Assembly: GCF_022761125.1 (NCBI RefSeq)
Contig: NZ_JAKWJR010000004.1
Coordinates: 342,582 to 406,581 of the forward strand
Direction: 5' to 3'
Length of the DNA stretch: 64,000 bases
Origin: Nocardioides sp. SR21
GTDB lineage: Bacteria > Actinomycetota > Actinomycetes > Propionibacteriales > Nocardioidaceae
Part shown: positions 48,409 through 55,747 of the stretch, in pieces
How positions within the stretch are numbered: the first letter of the stretch is position 1
How the letters are laid out: every line of letters starts with the position of its first letter
Notes under the pieces: model-generated
What the model was told of the DNA's origin: nothing
The model's database searches: none
The model's input: the letters and a program-made list of their open reading frames with translations, nothing else
Translations under genes and position numbers: made by a program

Positions 48409-48495
48409 TCGAGCCTGTCGAGACCCCCGCACCCGAGCGCCTGCCTCGGGTGCGGGGGTCTCGACGACGCTCGCTGGCGCTCGCTGCTCGACCAG
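48409..48495. repeat. REP-like element with a perfect 21-bp hairpin
   Basis: Bases 48418-48438 pair perfectly with 48446-48466 around a 7-nt loop; the arm begins GTCGAGACCCCCGC. Outer GGTCGAGC (48409-48416) and GCTCGACC (about 48488-48495) form a second, looser pair. Bases 48409-48443 are the exact reverse complement of part of the 24092-24199 element. It lies just after the end of the minus-strand FAD-oxidoreductase gene. Confidence 0.9.
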
Positions 48496-48499
48496 CGGG

Positions 48500-49927
48500 T
48501 CAGGCGGTGGGCTCGCCGTTCTCGAAGAGGCGCGGGACTGCGTGGTTGGCCTGGAAGACGCCGTGGGGGTCGACGGCGCTGCGGATGCCGGTCAGCTGGG
48601 TCCAGACGTCGTCGGCGTAGATGGAGCGGGCGTCGACGGGGCCCTCGGCGAAGTTGCCGTACTGGCGGCCGTTGTCGAACGGCGCCAGCGCCTCGTTGAA
48701 GCGGGCGGCGTCGGCGTGGACCTGGGCGCCCATCTCCGGGGACATGGCCATGCCCGCGGCGAAGCTGACGAACTGTGCGTCCAGCTTGTTGACGACGCCG
48801 CCGCCCTCGTGCGGGCGGGCGAGGGCGCCGCCGAGCTGGCGCAGCTCGGCCATGAGCAGCGAGGTCTGGGCGTCCGGGCCGGCCTCGGCGATGAAGGCGT
48901 CGACCGCGGCGTCGGGGAACGACCCGAGCATCGCGCTGCTCGAGATCCCGGGGGCGCCACCCTCGGGGTCCATGTGGAGGCGGACCAGCGACTTGGCGGG
49001 CACCCGGAGGAAGGTGTCCATGAACGGCTTCAGCGCGCGCAGGTGGGCGACCAGCTCCTCGCCGCGGGCGTCGGAGCCGAGCACGGCGCCGTCGATGACG
49101 ACGAGCTCCTGGTTGCGGAGGAACTCCGGCAGGTCGGGCAGGTCGGGCAGGCGCATGGCCCGGAACGACGTGGTGATCTCGTCCGGAGCGTCGGGGGCCC
49201 AGGCGGCCCACGCGCGGAGGACGGGCTCGATGTCGCGCAGGCTCCACAGCATCATGCCGGCGTACGCCGTCTCGATGTCGAACATCTTGAACTCGAGGGC
49301 GGTGACGACGCCGAAGCTGCCGCCGCCGCCGCGGACGGCCCAGAAGAGCTCGGCGTTGGTGGTGGCGTCGGCGCGCACGAGGGTGCCGTCGGCGATCACG
49401 ATCTCGACCGCGGTGATGCTGCTGGCGGCGAGGCCGTGCTGACGGGCGTACCAGCCGATGCCGCCGCCGAGGGAGTACCCGGCGATGCCGACGTCGGGGG
49501 AGGAGCCGTGGAGGACGGCCTTGCCGTGGGCGGCCGCGGCGTCGACGGCCGGCTCCCAGATCGCGCCGCCCTCGACGCGGACGATGCCGCGGGCCGGGTC
49601 GGCGATGGCGGTGGCCATCTCGGAGGTGCGGAGGATGACGGTGTCGTCGAGGCCCTGGGCGGCGAGCGGGCCGGCGTTGTGGCCGGTGCTCTGCGGAGCG
49701 ACGCGGAGGCCGGCGTTGGCGGCGACGCGGACGACGGTGGCGACCTCGGCGGCCGTGCGGGGGAACGCGACCGCGGCCGGGCGCTGGTCGACGGCGAAGT
49801 TCCACGGGACGCGGGCGGCGTCGTACCCGGGGTCACCGGGGAGGTGCAGGCGGCCGTCGAGCAGACCGCGCAGGGCGTGGGCGCGGGGGACAGCGGTGTG
49901 GCTCTGGGTGTGGAGCTCGGTGGTCAT
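48500..49927 (-). CDS. FAD-binding oxidoreductase (PCMH/berberine-bridge family)
   Basis: A 475-aa flavoprotein. The FAD domain has AVAFPRTAAEVATVVRVAA and APQSTGHNAGPL, whose His could carry covalent FAD. DVGIAGYSLGGGIGWYARQ, FWAVRGGGGSFGVVT and a C-terminal berberine-bridge-like segment (YGNFAEG) follow. No cysteine for bicovalent attachment is seen near GYSLGGG. The family oxidises alcohols, sugars or alkaloid-like natural products. The start ATG 49927 begins MTTELHTQ. It is divergent from the BTAD/SARP regulator, with the SARP-type repeats between them. Substrate unknown. Confidence 0.9.
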   Translation of the reverse strand: MTTELHTQSHTAVPRAHALRGLLDGRLHLPGDPGYDAARVPWNFAVDQRPAAVAFPRTAAEVATVVRVAANAGLRVAPQSTGHNAGPLAAQGLDDTVILRTSEMATAIADPARGIVRVEGGAIWEPAVDAAAAHGKAVLHGSSPDVGIAGYSLGGGIGWYARQHGLAASSITAVEIVIADGTLVRADATTNAELFWAVRGGGGSFGVVTALEFKMFDIETAYAGMMLWSLRDIEPVLRAWAAWAPDAPDEITTSFRAMRLPDLPDLPEFLRNQELVVIDGAVLGSDARGEELVAHLRALKPFMDTFLRVPAKSLVRLHMDPEGGAPGISSSAMLGSFPDAAVDAFIAEAGPDAQTSLLMAELRQLGGALARPHEGGGVVNKLDAQFVSFAAGMAMSPEMGAQVHADAARFNEALAPFDNGRQYGNFAEGPVDARSIYADDVWTQLTGIRSAVDPHGVFQANHAVPRLFENGEPTA

Positions 49928-49987
49928 GCGGGTGACTCCTTGTGGTGGGTGCTGCTCTGTGGTGGTGAGAGGACGATGCAGCGCCGC

Positions 49988-50020
49988 ACTTGGAGTCCAC
50001 TTTGAGCTGACTTGGACCGC
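49988..50020. promoter_or_regulatory. Three contiguous 11-bp direct repeats (SARP-type operator)
   Basis: ACTTGGAGTCC (49988-49998), ACTTTGAGCTG (49999-50009) and ACTTGGACCGC (50010-50020) follow without spacers. Each carries an ACTT(G/T)GA core one DNA turn apart. That is the geometry of operators bound by SARP/BTAD winged-helix proteins. They lie between the FAD oxidoreductase and the BTAD regulator starts, the latter 30 nt away. Confidence 0.7.
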
Positions 50021-50037
50021 GTCCCAGTCACGTTCTC

Positions 50038-50043
50038 TACGCT
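50038..50043 (+). promoter_or_regulatory. -10 hexamer before the BTAD regulator
   Basis: TACGCT ends 6 nt before the GTG at 50050. Together with the upstream repeats it suggests a SARP-activated, leaderless transcript. Confidence 0.4.
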
Positions 50044-50049
50044 GTGCGC

Positions 50050-53000
50050 GTGGAGGTGTCCGTCCTCGGTCCGATCGAGGTGAGCCTGGCCGGAGCGCCG
50101 GTGGATCTCGGCACACCCAAGCAGCGGGCGCTGGTCGCCGCGCTCGCGCTCTCGCGGGGCTGGCCGGTCTCGGTGGACGCCATCGTGGACCTGCTCTGGG
50201 AGGACTCCGCGCCGCCCGGCGTGACCGCGACGCTGCAGGCCTACGTCTCGCAGCTGCGCAAGGTCATGGAGCCGAACCGCGAGCGCCGTGCGCCGGCGAC
50301 GGTGCTGGTCACGGTCGCGCCCGGCTACGCGCTGCGGGTGCCCGAGGAGAGCGTCGACGTCGAGCGCTTCCAGCGGACCGTCGAGGACGTCCACCGCCGG
50401 GTCCAGCCGCTCGGGTGGGGCCGCTCACCGTTCGACGCCGGGCAGCTGAACGCCGAGCTGGCGGCCCTGGACGGCGCACTCGCGCTCTGGCGGGGAACGC
50501 CGTACGCCGAGCTCGGGGACGCCGACGCCGCCGTGGCCGAGCGGGTCCGTCTCGAGGAGCTGCGCCTGGTCGCCCTGGAGGACCGCGCCGTCGTCAGCCT
50601 CGCGCTCGGGCACCACGCGACCGTGGCCGCGGAGATGGAGGCGCTGATCGCCGCCCATCCGCTGCGGGAGCGGATGTGGGCCCTGAACGCGCTCGCGCTG
50701 ACCCGCTCCGGGCGGCAGGCCGACGCGCTGGAGGTGCTGCGCCGGGTCCGCGAGGTGCTCGACGAGGAGCTCGGCCTCGAGCCGTCGGCCGAGCTGCGCG
50801 ACCTGCAGACCGCGGTGCTGCGCCAGGATCCCGAGCTCGACTGGGTCGCCCCCGACGCGGGCTCTGCTCCCGTCGCCGCGCCGGCCCCGGCCGCCGCGAC
50901 CCCGGCGCCCCACCCGTCGTCCGAGCAGGTCGCGCCGTGGCCGATGGTGGGCCGCGACGCCGACCTCGAGTCGCTCGTCGACGTGGTCCAGGCCGCCGAG
51001 CGGGGGCAGCCGTCGTACGCCGTCATCACCGGCGACCCCGGCATCGGGAAGTCGCGGCTGGCCGCCGAGCTGATCCTGCGGACCCGCCAGCGCGGGCTGC
51101 GGGTGCTGGTCGGGCGCTGCTCGCAGGACGACGGCGCCCCGCCGCTGTGGCCGTGGAAGACCGTGCTCGACGGGCTCGGCGTCAGCCTGCTCGACGACGA
51201 GCTGGCCGCCGAGGGTGAGAGCGGTCAGTTCCGTGCGTGGGAGCGGATCGCGGGCGCGGTCCGCGAGGCCGCGCGGGACGAGCCGTTGGTGGTCGTCCTC
51301 GACGACCTGCACTGGGCCGACGCCTCGACGTTGCGGGTGCTCCGGATCCTGATCGAGACCACCGACCAGGCCAGGCTGCTGGTGGTGACGACCTGGCGGA
51401 CGCACCCGGAGCCGACCGGCGTGCTGGCGGAGGTGGCCGAGGCGCTGGCCCGGATGCACGCGCTGCGGCTCCAGCTGTCCGGGCTGCCGCCCGAGCAGGC
51501 GGCGACGGTGTTCGAGAGCGTGACGAGCCGCGAGCTGGACCCCAACGACGTGGCGCTGCTGAGCGCGCGGACCGACGGCAATCCCTTCTTCCTGGTCGAG
51601 TTCGCGCGGCTGGCGGGGGAGCGCGGCGAGCGCAGCGCCGCCTCCGAGGAGCTGCCGACCGCGATCACCGAGGTGCTCAACCGCCGGTTGCTCCGGCTGC
51701 CCGAGCAGACCGTGACCGCGCTCCGGGCCGCCGCCGTGATGGGTCGGCAGTTCGACACCCCGACGCTGGCCCTGGTCACCGGGATCGACGAGGACGACCT
51801 GCTCGACGTGGTCGAGCCGGCGCAGGCGGCGGGCCTGGTCCGCGAGGACGGCATCGACCAGTACCTCTTCGCCCACGCGCTCGTCCGCGACACGCTGCGT
51901 GGCGGGCTGAACGCCAGCCGTCGCGCGCGGGTGCACGCCCGTGTCGCCGAGGCGCTGGGCGACGTGCCCGGTCGTGAGACCGAGGTGGCCTGGCACTGGC
52001 ACCAGGCGGGGCCGTCGTACGCCGACCGTGCCTGGCGCGCCGCCGTGGAGGCTGCCGGCCTGGCCCGCCGGTTCTACGCGTACGACGAGGCCGCCGAGCT
52101 GCTCCAGAGCGCGCTGGTCTCGATCGAGGGCGACGGCCAGGCGACGCTGCGGGACCGGTTCGACCTGCTGATGGCGCTGACCGACGAGTACCGGTGGGCG
52201 GCCCAGCTGCCCGGCCTGGTCGCGACCGTCGAGCAGGCGATCGTGGTCGGCAAGCAGCTGCGCGACCCCGAGGCGGTCGCCCGGGCCGCGATCTCGACCA
52301 CGGTGGGCGTGCTGTGGCGCTCGGGACCGCCCGGCGGGATCAACGAGCTGGTCGTCGACGCGCTGCGCGGCAGCCTCGACCGGCTGCCGCCCGAGGACTC
52401 CGCGCTGCGGTGCCACAGCATGCTGGCGCTGGCCAACGAGATCGACACCTCGATGGCCTACGAGGAGCGCCGGGCGCTGTGCGACGAGGCGCTGGCGATG
52501 GCGCGCCGGCTCGACGACCCGGTGCTGGTCATGGACGCCTGCCAGATCTCGTTCGTGGCGCTGTGGGTGCCGCGGACGGCGCCGCAGCGGCTCGAGCTCA
52601 TCACCGAGGCGATGGAGATCGCCCGGCAGGCCGGCCGGGAGCGGAGCTTCGTCGTCTCGGCCTGCCTGCGCTCCGCGGTCCTCAGCGAGCTCGGCCGCCG
52701 CCAGGAGCTGTTCGAGGCCGTCGAGGTGGCGCGTCGCGAGGCCGAGCGGCTCCGCATCGCCTTCGGCGAGACCGTGCTCGACGGGATCGTCGTGCCCTGG
52801 CTGGCGATGGCCGGCCGGTTCGACGAGTGCGACCGGGTCATCGAGCACCTGCACCGGGTGTCGAGCCGGCTGTCCCACACCAACGCCGACGAGTCCGTGC
52901 TCAGCTCGATGCTCGCGCTGCGGTTCTGGCAGGGCCGCTCGCTCGAGATGGTCCCCGTGCTGCTCGAGTTCGAGAACACGGGCTACCCCTTCGCGGCGAG

Positions 53001-53385
53001 CGTCGCGCTCTACCTCTGGCGCGCGGGCGAGCACGACCGGGCGCGGGAGTACTTCGCCGAGCACGGCGCCCCGCTCGACCACGAGAACGAGATCTCCCTG
53101 CTCGCGTGGTGCCACGGCGCCGCGATCGCGCTGCACCTCGGGGAGCGCGACGTCGCGGCCGGCGCCTACGAGCGCCTCACGCCGTACGCCGGCCGCGGGT
53201 GCTGCGCCGGGTCCGACCTCGCCTCGGGTCCGATCGACGGATACCTCGCGATGGCGGCCGCGGCGGTGGGCGAGCGGGACCTCGCCGCCCAGCACGCCGA
53301 CACCGCGCTCGCGCTCAGCGAGGCCTGGGACATCCCACTCTTCGGTGCCTGGGTTCGGGAGATGCGCGAGACCTACGGATACTGA
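50050..53385 (+). CDS. Large BTAD/SARP-type transcriptional regulator with AAA ATPase and TPR-like C-terminus
   Basis: A 1111-aa regulator. Residues about 1-95 are an OmpR-like winged helix (LGPIEVSLAGAPVDLGTPKQ, VDLLWEDSAPPG). About 100-250 is the bacterial transcriptional activation domain. About 300-560 is an AAA/STAND-type ATPase with Walker A ITGDPGIGKSRLA (about 326-338) and Walker B LVVVLDDLHWAD. The remainder is helical and TPR-like. The layout matches AfsR-like and LuxR/SARP-class activators. GTG 50050 lies 6 nt after a -10-like hexamer; GTG 50044 would add two residues. It is divergent from an FAD oxidoreductase that it probably controls. Confidence 0.92.
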   Translation: MEVSVLGPIEVSLAGAPVDLGTPKQRALVAALALSRGWPVSVDAIVDLLWEDSAPPGVTATLQAYVSQLRKVMEPNRERRAPATVLVTVAPGYALRVPEESVDVERFQRTVEDVHRRVQPLGWGRSPFDAGQLNAELAALDGALALWRGTPYAELGDADAAVAERVRLEELRLVALEDRAVVSLALGHHATVAAEMEALIAAHPLRERMWALNALALTRSGRQADALEVLRRVREVLDEELGLEPSAELRDLQTAVLRQDPELDWVAPDAGSAPVAAPAPAAATPAPHPSSEQVAPWPMVGRDADLESLVDVVQAAERGQPSYAVITGDPGIGKSRLAAELILRTRQRGLRVLVGRCSQDDGAPPLWPWKTVLDGLGVSLLDDELAAEGESGQFRAWERIAGAVREAARDEPLVVVLDDLHWADASTLRVLRILIETTDQARLLVVTTWRTHPEPTGVLAEVAEALARMHALRLQLSGLPPEQAATVFESVTSRELDPNDVALLSARTDGNPFFLVEFARLAGERGERSAASEELPTAITEVLNRRLLRLPEQTVTALRAAAVMGRQFDTPTLALVTGIDEDDLLDVVEPAQAAGLVREDGIDQYLFAHALVRDTLRGGLNASRRARVHARVAEALGDVPGRETEVAWHWHQAGPSYADRAWRAAVEAAGLARRFYAYDEAAELLQSALVSIEGDGQATLRDRFDLLMALTDEYRWAAQLPGLVATVEQAIVVGKQLRDPEAVARAAISTTVGVLWRSGPPGGINELVVDALRGSLDRLPPEDSALRCHSMLALANEIDTSMAYEERRALCDEALAMARRLDDPVLVMDACQISFVALWVPRTAPQRLELITEAMEIARQAGRERSFVVSACLRSAVLSELGRRQELFEAVEVARREAERLRIAFGETVLDGIVVPWLAMAGRFDECDRVIEHLHRVSSRLSHTNADESVLSSMLALRFWQGRSLEMVPVLLEFENTGYPFAASVALYLWRAGEHDRAREYFAEHGAPLDHENEISLLAWCHGAAIALHLGERDVAAGAYERLTPYAGRGCCAGSDLASGPIDGYLAMAAAAVGERDLAAQHADTALALSEAWDIPLFGAWVREMRETYGY

Positions 53386-53389
53386 GCGG

Positions 53390-54556
53390 GTGCCTTCCCT
53401 CCTCCACACGCGCAACGCGGTCGCGGCGAGCTTCGCGCTCAACGGCTTCTGCTTCGCGACCATGGTCTCCCGGCTGCCCGACATCCGCAGCGGGCTCGAG
53501 CTCGACAACGCCTCGCTCGGGCTGCTGCTGCTCGCGATCTCGCTCGGGTCGGTCATCGCGCTGCCCCTCAGCGGGCGGCTGATCGACCGGTTCAGCGCGT
53601 CGATGGTGACCCGGTTCGGCGCCGTGCTGGTGTGCGCCGGCCTGACCGTCGCGATGACCGGCGTCGTCACCGACATGATCGCGCTGGCCGCGGTCGGCCT
53701 GTTCATCGACGGCATCGGCATCGCCACGTGGGACGTCTCGATGAACGTCGAGGCCGCGGAGGTCGAGCGCCAGCTCGGCCGCACGATCATGCCGCGCTTC
53801 CACGCGGGCTGGAGCTTCGGCGCGTTCGCCGGTGCGGGCATCGGCATCCCGATGGCCGCGGTCCACGCGCCGCTGGTGCTGCACGTGGGCGGCTTCGCGG
53901 CGCTGGCCGCGCTGGTGGCCTGGCGGATGGCGGCGTCGTACCTCCCGGCGCAGGAGGAGCACCCGGACAAGCCTGCCGCGGGCTCCTGGTCGCCCTGGAA
54001 GGAGCCGCGCACGCTCGCCATCGGTGTGATGGTGATGGCGTTCGCGCTCTCCGAGGGCGCGGCCAACGACTGGCTCTCGCTGGCGCTGATCGACGGGTAC
54101 GACGTCGCGCACTGGGTCGGCGTCGCCGGCTTCACCGTGTTCGTGATCTCGATGGTCGCGGGCCGTCTCTACGGCCCGGTGGTGCTCGACCGCTACGGCC
54201 GCTCGCCGGTGCTGTGGGGGAGCGCCGCCGCGGCGTTCGCCGGCATCCTGATGATCGTGTACGGCGACCACGTGGCCGTCGTCGGTCTCGGCATCGTGGT
54301 CTGGGGCCTCGGAGCCTCGCTCGGCTTCCCGGTCGGCATGAGCGCGGCCGCGGACGACCCGCTGCGCGCCGCCCGCCGGGTCAGCACGGTGTCGACGATC
54401 GGCTACACGGCGTTCCTCGCCGGCCCGCCGCTGCTCGGCCTGCTGGCCGACCACATCGGCACGCTCGAGACGCTGCTCGTGATCGCCGGCCTGATGGTCC
54501 CGGCCGCGGTGACCGTGTTCGCGGCCCGCGAGCGCGGCGACCGCCTGCGCGCCTAG
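53390..54556 (+). CDS. MFS transporter (YbjJ-like)
   Basis: A 388-aa major-facilitator permease with about 12 membrane segments. The N-terminal part NGFCFATMVSRLPDIRSGLE resembles the YbjJ/efflux branch, with the loop 2-3 motif GRLIDRFSA. It follows the BTAD regulator by 4 nt and could export a compound made or modified by the FAD oxidoreductase. Start GTG 53390 lacks a strong ribosome site. The stop is 3 nt from the convergent PduO stop. Substrate unknown. Confidence 0.88.
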   Translation: MPSLLHTRNAVAASFALNGFCFATMVSRLPDIRSGLELDNASLGLLLLAISLGSVIALPLSGRLIDRFSASMVTRFGAVLVCAGLTVAMTGVVTDMIALAAVGLFIDGIGIATWDVSMNVEAAEVERQLGRTIMPRFHAGWSFGAFAGAGIGIPMAAVHAPLVLHVGGFAALAALVAWRMAASYLPAQEEHPDKPAAGSWSPWKEPRTLAIGVMVMAFALSEGAANDWLSLALIDGYDVAHWVGVAGFTVFVISMVAGRLYGPVVLDRYGRSPVLWGSAAAAFAGILMIVYGDHVAVVGLGIVVWGLGASLGFPVGMSAAADDPLRAARRVSTVSTIGYTAFLAGPPLLGLLADHIGTLETLLVIAGLMVPAAVTVFAARERGDRLRA

Positions 54557-54559
54557 ACA

Positions 54560-55138
54560 TCACACCTGGCGCTCGCCCCCCGGCACCCACAGGACGTCGC
54601 CGTTCTCCCGGTTCGCGTGGCGCGCCAGGATGAACAGCAGGTCGGAGAGCCGGTTCAGGTAGGTGATCGCGAGCGGGTTCATCGTGTCCGCGTGCACCTC
54701 GTGCGCCGCCCAGGCGGAGCGCTCGGCGCGCCGGGTGACGGTGCGCGCGACGTGCAGCAGCGCGGCGCCGGCGGTGCCGCCGTTGAGGATGAACGAGCGC
54801 AGGTTCGGCAGCGACTCGTTGTAGTGGTCGCACCACGCCTCGAGGCGGTCGACGTACGCCTGCTCGATGCGCAGCGGCGGGTACTCCGGGTCGGGGACCA
54901 CCGGCGTGCAGAAGTCGGCGCCCACGTCGAACAGGTCGTTCTGCACCGTGGTCAGCACCGCGACGACGTCGTCCTCGAGCCCGCCCTGCGCGATCGCGAC
55001 GCCGAGGTGGGCGTTGGCCTCGTCGACGTCGGCGTACGCCGCGAGCCGCAGGTCGGTCTTGGTGGTGGTGCTCATGTCGCCGAGTCGGGTCTGCCCGCCG
55101 TCGCCGGTGCGGGTGTAGATCCGGGTGAGGTTGACCAT
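54560..55138 (-). CDS. PduO-type ATP:cob(I)alamin adenosyltransferase
   Basis: Makes adenosylcobalamin from cob(I)alamin and ATP. It has 192 aa. The ATP-site N-terminus is RIYTRTGDGGQTRLG (about 5-19), with DVDEANAHLGVA, FILNGGTAGAALLHVARTV and the Arg-rich RRAERSAW helix after it. YLNRLSDLLFILARHAN closes the trimer interface. The ATG at 55138 begins MVNLTRIYT; the longer in-frame form is not supported. The neighbour at 55748 encodes the adenosylcobalamin enzyme MeaA, so the pair is functionally linked though oppositely oriented. Confidence 0.96.
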   Translation of the reverse strand: MVNLTRIYTRTGDGGQTRLGDMSTTTKTDLRLAAYADVDEANAHLGVAIAQGGLEDDVVAVLTTVQNDLFDVGADFCTPVVPDPEYPPLRIEQAYVDRLEAWCDHYNESLPNLRSFILNGGTAGAALLHVARTVTRRAERSAWAAHEVHADTMNPLAITYLNRLSDLLFILARHANRENGDVLWVPGGERQV

Positions 55139-55355
55139 GCCCGCCAAGATATCGGCACGGTGACCGGACGGTGTATCTGGCGCCGGGCCTGCCGCTCCTC
55201 TCCTCCGGGCCACGCCATCAGGACACGACACGGCGGAAAAGTTCCGGCACGCGAAGCAACCGATCGGCCCTCTCGCGCGTCATTATCAGTAACAGGACCA
55301 TCGCGAGATGGCGCTTACCGGGGGTTCTCAGGACCCCGGAGGGACGGGGTACACC

Positions 55356-55664
55356 ATGGAGATCCTCACCGACGGACCGGTTCTGCACCTCAGCGGTGAC
55401 TTCGACGTGCGCAGCACGTGGGAGGTCCGCACCGCGATCTACGAGCACCTCGAGGGACACGACGAGGACGTCGTCGTCGACCTGACCGAGGTCACCACCA
55501 TCGACATGACCGCGCTGAAGGTCCTCGCGGTCGCCACCCGCCGGGCCAGCGCCGCGGGCCACCACCTCACGCTGCGCGGCTGCGGCCCCGCCGTACGCCG
55601 GATGCTGCACCTCTCCCACCTGATCCGCATCGTCGAGGTCGAGCGGGTCGCCGTCTCTGCTTGA
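55356..55664 (+). CDS. STAS-domain anti-sigma factor antagonist
   Basis: A 102-aa single STAS domain (SpoIIAA/RsbV-like). Landmarks are LHLSGDFDVRSTWEVRTAI, VVVDLTEVTTIDMTALKVLA (with the position of the phospho-Ser near TTIDMTALK, here Thr or absent Ser) and the final LRGCGPAVRRML. RsbV-type proteins release sigma from RsbW; the canonical Ser is not obvious, so regulation may differ. ATG 55356 begins MEILTDG. The 217-nt gap to the PduO start shows no other gene. Its cognate could be the RsbW-like protein at 626-1030. Confidence 0.85.
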   Translation: MEILTDGPVLHLSGDFDVRSTWEVRTAIYEHLEGHDEDVVVDLTEVTTIDMTALKVLAVATRRASAAGHHLTLRGCGPAVRRMLHLSHLIRIVEVERVAVSA

Positions 55665-55734
55665 TCCAGGGCATCGAACCCGGGCACTGATGTTGCAAAC
55701 CCCACAGGCGGTTACCAATCGGTAGCCGCCGCCC

Positions 55735-55740
55735 TACTCT
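55735..55740 (+). promoter_or_regulatory. -10 hexamer directly before meaA
   Basis: TACTCT ends 7 nt before the ATG at 55748. Together with the lack of a ribosome site it indicates a leaderless mRNA. Confidence 0.45.
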
Positions 55741-55747
55741 CGGTCCC

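Noticed and set aside
55139..55355. A cobalamin riboswitch in the gap between PduO and the STAS gene
   Set aside because: The gap lacks the conserved B12-box-like sequence and both flanking starts diverge. No supported structure was found.
55318..55360. GGGTAC near 55350 as a SigB/F-type -10 box for the STAS gene
   Set aside because: It lies only 6 nt from the ATG and the upstream GTTT-like element is poorly placed. It was not kept as a promoter.
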